Below are positions 15,377 to 20,764 of a DNA stretch of 20,764 nucleotides, piece after piece. Made by a program: the position numbers and the translations under genes. Below the pieces are notes generated by a model. The model was not told where the DNA came from and did no database searches. It was given only the letters and a program-made list of their open reading frames with translations. This stretch comes from Rhodospirillaceae bacterium (GTDB taxonomy: Bacteria; Pseudomonadota; Alphaproteobacteria; Rhodospirillales; Rhodospirillaceae): the NCBI GenBank assembly GCA_002691085.1, contig NZGX01000044.1, forward strand, positions 1 through 20,764, written 5' to 3'. How positions within the stretch are numbered: the stretch's first letter is position 1; each line of letters opens with the position of its first letter.

Positions 15377-15712
15377 ATGGATATCTTCATAAATTTTATT
15401 AGTTGGTTTCTTCTTGTTGGAGGTGCATTCTTTTGTGTAATTGGATCTATAGGCTTGCTTAGAATGCCAGATGCTTTTACTCGTTTACATGCAGCTAGTA
15501 TCATAGATACTCTAGGTTTTTTAATGGTTATGTTAGGTTTAATTATTCAGACTGGGCTCACTCTTACAACTTTAAGATTGCTTATAGTGGTATTTTTAAT
15601 TTTTTTCACGAGTCCTGTAGCAGGTCATGCTTTAGCAAATGCCATGAAGCATAGGAATGTTAAACCAGTCTTACATGAAGATAAGTGGTTAAATAAATTA
15701 AAATCAGAATAA
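15377..15712 (+). CDS. mnhG: Na+/H+ antiporter subunit G (MnhG/MrpG)
   Basis: A 111-residue protein with three hydrophobic segments (about 6-28, 43-60, 65-85). The hallmark G-L-L-R-M-P-D-A-F-T-R-L-H-A-A-S lies at residues 26-41 and is followed by DTLG, as in MrpG/MbhC proteins. The C-terminal tail is hydrophilic. There is one base between the mnhF stop and this ATG and no strong ribosome site, so translation is probably coupled. MrpG with E and F forms the peripheral part of the antiporter next to the MrpA/D channels. Confidence 0.92.
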   Translation: MDIFINFISWFLLVGGAFFCVIGSIGLLRMPDAFTRLHAASIIDTLGFLMVMLGLIIQTGLTLTTLRLLIVVFLIFFTSPVAGHALANAMKHRNVKPVLHEDKWLNKLKSE

Positions 15713-15728
15713 GCTGAGGGTATTCAAG

Positions 15729-16256
15729 GTGGAGTTTTTTTTAAATTTTATTATTCTTATTTTTTTATCATTTATTACAATTGCTATTATCAAAATTAAT
15801 AATCTCTTTTCACTAATAATTCTTACTGGTACCTATAGTTTCTTAATGGCATCACTTTTAATTGTCATGGATGCTGTCGATGTAGGTATGACAGAAGCTG
15901 CTGTTGGTGCAGGAGTATCTACGGTTCTTCTGCTCTCAGCACTTTATCTGACTGAATCTAAAGATAGTAACAGAAGTAATCAAAATGCTATGCCAATAGT
16001 TCTATGTCTCTTGGTGGGGGGGTTGTTAGTTTATGGTACGCTTGGATTACCTCAATACGGATTATCTGATACCCCAGTTAATTCGTATGTAGGGGCATTG
16101 TATCTTGAGAGGTCTATACCAGAAACCACAATACCAAATGTAGTAACATCTGTATTAGCAAGTTATAGAGGTTATGATACTCTTGGTGAGGTGACAGTAA
16201 TATTTACTGCTGGAATAGGTGTGCTTATGCTACTAAAAAAGTTTAAACAAGACTGA
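15729..16256 (+). CDS. MrpA C-terminal module as a separate protein (MbhD/MbhE-like, DUF4040)
   Basis: A 175-residue membrane protein equivalent to the C-terminal part of MrpA, encoded alone. The first half (about 1-78) has three helices and D-V-G-M-T-E56-A-A-V-G-A-G, the MbhD motif. The second half (about 88-175) is MbhE-like and carries N-V-V-T-S-V-L-A-S-Y-R-G-Y-D-T-L-G-E154, matching the N-V-V-x-x-I-L-V-D-x-R-G-x-D-T-L-G-E segment of MrpA with its essential glutamate. Such proteins are often labelled subunit B, but the true MrpB is the next gene. The start is a GTG with GAGGG about 9 bases upstream. Function: part of the sodium/proton path at the junction of MrpA with the E-F-G subunits (by homology). 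Confidence 0.85.
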   Translation: MEFFLNFIILIFLSFITIAIIKINNLFSLIILTGTYSFLMASLLIVMDAVDVGMTEAAVGAGVSTVLLLSALYLTESKDSNRSNQNAMPIVLCLLVGGLLVYGTLGLPQYGLSDTPVNSYVGALYLERSIPETTIPNVVTSVLASYRGYDTLGEVTVIFTAGIGVLMLLKKFKQD

Positions 16257-16278
16257 TGTTTATTAACGGTAAAATCAA

Positions 16279-16710
16279 ATGATAAATAATCAGATTATAC
16301 GAATATTATCAAAAATATTATTTCCTTTTTTAATAATTTTTGCTCTTTATGTGCAGTTTCACGGTGATTATGGTCCAGGTGGTGGTTTTCAGGCAGGAGT
16401 AGTTGTTGCTGCTGCTTTTGTTTTTTATGCTCTTGTTAATGGACTTGCAAAACTCAAAGAAATAATTTCAGAAAAGCTTCTTGAATGTCTTGTTCCTTTA
16501 GGTGTGTTAATTTACTCTGGAGTTGGGGTTACATCGTGGATCCTTGGCGGAAACTTCCTTGATTATAGTCTACTTGATAAAAGTGATCCCTCTCACGGAC
16601 AGCATATGGGTGTCTTGATTATTGAACTTGGTGTATTGATTACAGTTGCTGCTACAATGTTACTGATTTTCTATTCTTTCTCTGGTCGTGGTCGGAAAGG
16701 GGATAGTTAA
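16279..16710 (+). CDS. mnhB: Na+/H+ antiporter subunit B (MnhB/MrpB)
   Basis: A 143-residue four-helix membrane protein. The family signature H28-G-D-Y-G-P-G-G-G-F-Q-A-G is at residues 28-40, and a second conserved area, G-Q-H-M-G-V-L-I-I-E-L-G-V, precedes the last helix. Length and motifs are those of MrpB/MbhF. The ribosome site is weak (GGTAA about 8 bases before the ATG). The TAA stop overlaps the mnhC start as TAATG, a standard coupling arrangement. Confidence 0.92.
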   Translation: MINNQIIRILSKILFPFLIIFALYVQFHGDYGPGGGFQAGVVVAAAFVFYALVNGLAKLKEIISEKLLECLVPLGVLIYSGVGVTSWILGGNFLDYSLLDKSDPSHGQHMGVLIIELGVLITVAATMLLIFYSFSGRGRKGDS

Positions 16711-17090
16711 TGGAGTTTATAAATGATTTATCAATTTATTTTGGTCGGATCAATCATTGGGTAACAATTTTTTTAATTGTGTCTGGCTTATATATAATTA
16801 TTACAAATTCAAATATGATTAAAAAATTAATTGGACTTTCAATTTTTCAGACGTCTGTTTATTTGCTTTATGTTTCACCAGGAAAGATTATTGGTGGTAC
16901 GGCTCCAATTATTTCTCCTCAGTTTGAGGTGTATTCCAATCCACTCCCGCATGTACTTATATTAACAGCTATTGTTGTTGGTGTAGCAACATTGTCTTTA
17001 GGTTTAGCTTTGGTCGTTCGTATAAAAGAAGAATTTGGTTCAATTGATGAAGAAGCAATTCTAATGAATAGCTTTGAGGATCAGGAATGA
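16710..17090 (+). CDS. mnhC: Na+/H+ antiporter subunit C (MnhC/MrpC, NuoK-like)
   Basis: A 126-residue three-helix protein homologous to NuoK of complex I. N-M-I-K-K-L-I-G-L-S-I-F-Q-T-S-V (35-50) and N-P-L-P-H-V-L-I-L-T-A-I-V-V-G-V-A (77-93) are the two family blocks. The N-x-L-P-H-x-L-x-L-T-x-I-V-I motif distinguishes MrpC from respiratory NuoK, which places this locus among antiporters rather than complex I. The ATG overlaps the mnhB stop by one base. The acidic tail (EEFGSIDEEAIL...) is normal. Three bases separate its stop from the next ATG. Confidence 0.93.
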   Translation: MEFINDLSIYFGRINHWVTIFLIVSGLYIIITNSNMIKKLIGLSIFQTSVYLLYVSPGKIIGGTAPIISPQFEVYSNPLPHVLILTAIVVGVATLSLGLALVVRIKEEFGSIDEEAILMNSFEDQE

Positions 17091-17093
17091 ATT

Positions 17094-18575
17094 ATGTTTG
17101 ATCAATGGCCATCATTAGTCGTTGCTGTACCATTAATTGCTGCAGGTATTTGTGCAATTATTCGCTATGAATTCTTTTGTTGGCTGGTCTCTATCATTAC
17201 ATCATTGGTTAGTCTATCTGGAAGTATTTTTTTATATTTAACAGTTAAGGCATCAGGAGATATATCTTATAAACTTGGAGGGTGGGCACCTCCAGTTGGA
17301 ATTGAATATAGAGTTGATATTTTTGCTTGCTACTTATTAATATTAATTTCGTTAGTTGCCATTGCCGTTCTAATTTATGGCAGAAAATTAATTAATAAAG
17401 AAATAGCTAGCCACTTAAGAGGTTGGTTCTATTCCATGTACCTTCTTTGCATGTGTGGTTTGATGGGTATAGTAATCACAGGCGATGCTTTTAATGCGTT
17501 TGTATTTATGGAGATTTCTTCTTTATCAATGTATACACTCATTGCTTTGGGTCGTGACAAGAGAGCATTGTTGGCATCTTATCAGTACTTGATACTCGGA
17601 ACCCTGGGTGCAACTATGTATGTTATTGGCGTAGGTCTTTTATTTAATGTTACTGGAACTCTAAATTTAATTGATCTGTCAATTAAGATACAGCCTATAC
17701 TGGATACTCCTGTAATCAAAGTAGCGATGTCTTTTATCTTTGCAGGTTTGTCAATTAAGATTGCTTTATTTCCACTTCATTTTTGGTTGCCAAATGCTTA
17801 TGCATTTGCGCCCAGCGTTGTAACTACTTTTCTTGCAGCTACGGCAACAAAGGTTTCGATATATCTATTAATGAGATATTTTTATACAGTCTTCGGTTTT
17901 TCTTTTGGTATGTCATCTGAATTAATAATCGGGATTATATTATCATGTTCTATACTTGCAATATTTGTTGGTTCATTTAGCGCAATCTTTGAAAATAATT
18001 TAAAAAGACTTCTTGCTTTCTCTAGTGTTGCTCAGATAGGTTACATAACCCTTGGTATTGCAATCGCTAACAATGCAGGCTTGACTGGGTCAATGGTGCA
18101 TATATTTAATCATGCACTTATGAAAGCTTCTCTATTTATGATCCTAGGTGCTATAGCTTTTCAGATTCATAAGGATCAACTAACGTTAACTGACTTATCA
18201 GGACTTGGTAAACAAATGCCATTTTCTATGGCTGCAATGACAATTGCGGGTTTAAGTCTTTTGGGTGTTCCTGGCACAGTTGGCTTTGTTACCAAATGGT
18301 ATCTTATTCAGGGTGCAATGCAAAATGGATGGTGGTGGTTAGTTGTTCTCATTTTAGTTAGTTCTTTATTAGTTTTAATTTATCTTGGAAAGATTATAGA
18401 AACTGTTTACTTTAAACCGGCAAGTAACACTGGTATAGAAATGAATGAATTGCCAGGTAGTACTTTTATTATAATTTTGCTAGCTGTTTCTTCTTGTATT
18501 TATCTAGGTTTTGATACCTCTCTAACCTTAGGTATTGCTGAAGAAGCTGTTAATGCTTTGGTGCCAGAAGGATGA
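17094..18575 (+). CDS. mnhD: Na+/H+ antiporter subunit D (MnhD/MrpD)
   Basis: A 493-residue, roughly 14-helix proton-pumping subunit related to NuoN/NuoM. Conserved charges inside the membrane are visible: E140 in FVFMEISSLSMY (helix 5), K222 in LSIKIALFPLHFWLP (helix 7) and K253 in ATKVSIYLLMRY (helix 8). H336 and H340 lie in HIFNHALMKASLF, and K401 in GFVTKWYL. E140 and K222 correspond to the essential Glu/Lys pair of MrpD. AGGA lies about 8 bases before the ATG. The stop overlaps the first possible ATG of the next gene (ATGA). The length is typical of MrpD. Confidence 0.92.
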   Translation: MFDQWPSLVVAVPLIAAGICAIIRYEFFCWLVSIITSLVSLSGSIFLYLTVKASGDISYKLGGWAPPVGIEYRVDIFACYLLILISLVAIAVLIYGRKLINKEIASHLRGWFYSMYLLCMCGLMGIVITGDAFNAFVFMEISSLSMYTLIALGRDKRALLASYQYLILGTLGATMYVIGVGLLFNVTGTLNLIDLSIKIQPILDTPVIKVAMSFIFAGLSIKIALFPLHFWLPNAYAFAPSVVTTFLAATATKVSIYLLMRYFYTVFGFSFGMSSELIIGIILSCSILAIFVGSFSAIFENNLKRLLAFSSVAQIGYITLGIAIANNAGLTGSMVHIFNHALMKASLFMILGAIAFQIHKDQLTLTDLSGLGKQMPFSMAAMTIAGLSLLGVPGTVGFVTKWYLIQGAMQNGWWWLVVLILVSSLLVLIYLGKIIETVYFKPASNTGIEMNELPGSTFIIILLAVSSCIYLGFDTSLTLGIAEEAVNALVPEG

Positions 18576-18580
18576 TTACA

Positions 18581-20035
18581 ATGTCAGTGTATTTGGCTTC
18601 TGCAATTTTGATTCCTTGTTTAGTAGGCTTATTTTCTTTTGTTTCTCCAAGGAATGGTATTTTACGAGATATAGTCACAGTATCTGGTGCACTTATTCAT
18701 TTTTTTGTCATATATAAGATTTATCAAGCATTCAGTAAGGGTGAATTTATAAGCCTAAATGTTATTAATATCTTTCCTGGTGGAAATATCGAGTTTATAG
18801 TCGAGCCTCTCGGGATGCTTTTCAGTGGCCTTGTCTCCATACTTTGGCTTTTAAGTTCAATTTATGCAATAGGCTACATGCGAGCACACAAAGAAGAAAG
18901 ACTGGGTTCATTCTTTGGTTTTTTTGCATTTGCAATTTCTGCTACAATCGCCCTAGCATATTCATCAAATTTATTTGCGCTCTTTGTTTTTTATGAAATC
19001 TTAACGTTTATAACCTATCCTTTGGTATCTCATGGTGCTGATACTGAGTCTCAGATGGGTGCTAGAAGATATATTCTGATTCTTGTTTCAAGTAGTGTCT
19101 TATTCTTTCTGCCTGCTATTGTAGCGACTTATTATATCACTGGTACTTTAGACTTTAAGGTTGGTGGTATTTTTCCAGATGCTACTCAGAATTATATTCT
19201 TATAGTTTTATCCATTCTTTTTGTATACGGAATTGGTAAAGCTGCTTTAATGCCAATGCATAAGTGGCTTCCTTCTGCGATGGTCGCTCCAGCGCCAGTA
19301 AGTGCTCTTTTACATGCGGTAGCAGTTGTTAAGGCTGGAGTTTTCAGTGTTCTAAAAATAGTAGTATGTATTTTTGGAATTGATCATTTTCAGGACTTTG
19401 GTGGATCAGATTGGTTAGTTTATATTGCTGGAATTTCTATTGTGTTAGCTTCCTCTATTGCACTTGTTCAAGACAACCTTAAAAGTCGACTTGCATATTC
19501 TACTATTAGCCAGTTAGCATATGTTGTTTTAGCTGCTGGTATAGCAACACCGCTGGCCATTATAGGTGCTTGCGTTCATATAGTTGCGCATGGTTTTTCA
19601 AAAATCACTTTATTTTTTGCAGCTGGTTCAATTTATTTAAAATCACATATAAAGAGTATAAGTAAACTTGATGGATTGGGTAAGAGGATGCCGTGGACAA
19701 TGGGTGCCTTTGGGATTGGAGCACTTGGAATGATAGGAATACCACCTACGGCAGGATTTCTTGGTAAATGGTTTATTCTTTCTAGTGCAGTTACTTTTCA
19801 AGATTACTTTGTTTTAATTGTATTAATGATTAGTACTATTTTAAATGCGGCTTATTTTTTGCCTATAATTTATGGTGCTTTCTTTAAAGAGGAAAAAAAC
19901 GTACCTGATAATAATCACGGAGACGCTCCAATTATTGTAATTGTTCCAATTTGTATTACAGCCTTAATTTCTATTTTACTATTTTGTTTCCCTAATATTC
20001 CAGTTTCTCTATCATATAAATTATTGGGTATTTAG
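18581..20035 (+). CDS. Second MrpD/NuoM-like antiporter subunit (D')
   Basis: A 484-residue, about 14-helix protein of the complex I antiporter-subunit family. In this numbering it has E139 in FVFYEILTFITYP (helix 5), K220 in YGIGKAALMPMHKWLPSAM (helix 7), H245 and K251 in SALLHAVAVVKAG (helix 8), H337 in HIVAHGFSKI and K396 in FLGKWF. The ALLHAVAVVKAG segment is nearer NuoL/NuoM and MrpA-N than the subunit just upstream. An ATG at 18572 overlaps the mnhD stop. The ATG at 18581 has AGAAGG at the ideal 9-base distance, so I start there; the difference is three residues. It may serve as one of the proton channels supplied by MrpA in other bacteria (inference). Confidence 0.88.
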   Translation: MSVYLASAILIPCLVGLFSFVSPRNGILRDIVTVSGALIHFFVIYKIYQAFSKGEFISLNVINIFPGGNIEFIVEPLGMLFSGLVSILWLLSSIYAIGYMRAHKEERLGSFFGFFAFAISATIALAYSSNLFALFVFYEILTFITYPLVSHGADTESQMGARRYILILVSSSVLFFLPAIVATYYITGTLDFKVGGIFPDATQNYILIVLSILFVYGIGKAALMPMHKWLPSAMVAPAPVSALLHAVAVVKAGVFSVLKIVVCIFGIDHFQDFGGSDWLVYIAGISIVLASSIALVQDNLKSRLAYSTISQLAYVVLAAGIATPLAIIGACVHIVAHGFSKITLFFAAGSIYLKSHIKSISKLDGLGKRMPWTMGAFGIGALGMIGIPPTAGFLGKWFILSSAVTFQDYFVLIVLMISTILNAAYFLPIIYGAFFKEEKNVPDNNHGDAPIIVIVPICITALISILLFCFPNIPVSLSYKLLGI

Positions 20036-20287
20036 ATGACTAACAGCACTGAAAAACATTGGTTAGATAAGAAAGATCTTCAAACTATTTTATGGAAGAT
20101 TCTTGCCGTCATTTTAGTCTTATTGATTGTCTCCGAGCTATTTGTTCACCATCACCATGATGGTTTCATGTTTACATTTTCTTTTCACGCGTGGTTTGGA
20201 TTATTAGTAGGGATAATTTCAATTTTATTTTCAAAAATATGGAAAAGTAAATTGAAGAGAAAGGATGATTATTATAATGATAAATAG
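20036..20287 (+). CDS. Small two-helix membrane protein with a tetra-histidine turn
   Basis: An 83-residue protein I do not recognise. A charged N-terminus (1-18) leads to a hydrophobic segment (19-37), then H38-H-H-H41-D-G, a short aromatic stretch with H51, a second hydrophobic segment (about 52-67), and a lysine/arginine-rich tail. The four histidines plus D42 at the membrane surface could bind a metal or act in proton transfer; that is speculation. The ATG follows the previous stop codon directly with no gap, and the next gene's ATG overlaps its end by 11 bases. This tight packing inside the antiporter operon argues that it is a real accessory subunit. Confidence 0.75.
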   Translation: MTNSTEKHWLDKKDLQTILWKILAVILVLLIVSELFVHHHHDGFMFTFSFHAWFGLLVGIISILFSKIWKSKLKRKDDYYNDK

Positions 20288-20764
20288 TATTATACTTCAT
20301 CCCGCATTACCCATACTCATAGGTGCGTTAATTATATTGCGTGCAAAGGGTGTGCTAAAAACCTTTACTCTTCTCATAGCTCCGCTAATTTCTCTTTTTT
20401 TGGTATGGATGATTCCTGATGGTGCTAATGTAACAACGAATTATTTAGATTGGACACTTGAGCCATTTAAGACAGATAAACTGAGTAGGCTTTTCGCAAC
20501 TGTCTTTGTTATTATGGCGCTAGCTGGAAATATTTACGCTCTAAAACAAGAAAGAGTTTTAGAGATATTTGCAGCTAATATCTACATAAGTTTTTCACTC
20601 GGTGTAGTCTTTGCGGGTGATTTAATTACAGTATTTGTATTTTGGGAACTTATGGCGCTTGCATCTGCAACTGTAATTTTTTCTGCGAATACAATTTCCT
20701 CACAAAGGGCTGGTATGAGATATATTATACTCCATCTATTAGGTGGGGTCGTCTTAATGGCTGG
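20277..20764 (+). CDS. Third MrpD/MrpA-N-like antiporter subunit (D''), truncated by the window end
   Basis: An ATG at 20277 opens a frame that stays open to the last base (162 complete codons). It overlaps the end of the small His-rich gene by 11 bases, and AAAGGA lies about 11 bases upstream. The N-terminal part has hydrophobic segments at about 5-22, 27-46, 71-88 and 97-115. These are followed by F-V-F-W-E124-L-M-A-L-A-S-A, the helix-5 block with the conserved glutamate of NuoL/M/N and Mrp A/D subunits. M147-R-Y-I-I-L-H-L-L-G-G then matches helix 6. The rest, including the helix-7 lysine, lies outside the window. It is the third antiporter-like channel of the operon. Confidence 0.85.
   Translation, partial: MINSIILHPALPILIGALIILRAKGVLKTFTLLIAPLISLFLVWMIPDGANVTTNYLDWTLEPFKTDKLSRLFATVFVIMALAGNIYALKQERVLEIFAANIYISFSLGVVFAGDLITVFVFWELMALASATVIFSANTISSQRAGMRYIILHLLGGVVLMA

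Noticed and set aside
1..20764. CRISPR arrays, insertion sequences, tRNA or rRNA genes, phage attachment sites.
   Set aside because: None seen: no spaced direct-repeat array, transposase, terminal inverted repeats or cloverleaf-type sequence was recognised by reading.

Overview
The window is AT-rich DNA from a Gram-negative bacterium. It carries a TonB-dependent outer-membrane receptor, an exported lipoprotein-like protein and an O-antigen ligase/polymerase-type membrane protein. I infer an AT-rich, probably marine alphaproteobacterium. The best clue is a pair of GTTC-N7-GTTC boxes at 14352-14391, the LexA (SOS) operator type known from Alphaproteobacteria; gammaproteobacterial LexA sites have a different (CTGT-N8-ACAG) form. 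The taxonomic call is an inference and rests on few markers.

Region 1 (1-9691) looks like a catabolic/detoxification neighbourhood. After the tail of an upstream membrane protein comes a translationally coupled Rieske oxygenase alpha/beta pair (102-1747). A strong hairpin terminator separates it from a convergent, secreted catalase-peroxidase (katG, 4056-1822). A glutathione S-transferase (4172-4795) abuts, stop codon to stop codon, a convergent tandem carboxymuconolactone-decarboxylase-like protein (5500-4796). A TonB-dependent receptor (5733-8279), a terminator and a Spinster-type MFS transporter (8366-9691) follow. Together these suggest uptake and oxidation of a small organic, possibly aromatic, compound, but no substrate can be named from the sequence.

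Region 2 (9702-14315, minus strand) reads dusA, then an O-antigen ligase-like protein 19 nt later, then (after its own likely promoter) a putative exported SAM-methyltransferase-fold protein and an aldehyde dehydrogenase. The aldehyde dehydrogenase converges on the MFS gene and may belong functionally to region 1.

Region 3 (14316-14618) is the most interesting part. A TTGACA/TATATA promoter is overlapped by a perfect 15-bp inverted repeat made of two opposed SOS boxes. It drives an unlisted 32-codon gene (14406-14504) with a good Shine-Dalgarno site, encoding a single-span membrane peptide. By architecture this resembles SOS-induced small membrane proteins such as Caulobacter SidA (division inhibitor) or E. 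coli TisB (toxin).

Region 4 (14619-window end, plus strand) is a tightly packed multisubunit Na+/H+ antiporter (Mrp/Mnh) operon in the order E-F-G-[MrpA C-terminal module]-B-C-D-D'-small His-rich protein-D''. The last gene is cut by the window edge. There is no full-length MrpA in the window; the order resembles the antiporter module of archaeal membrane-bound hydrogenases (Mbh) more than the Bacillus A-B-C-D-E-F-G layout.
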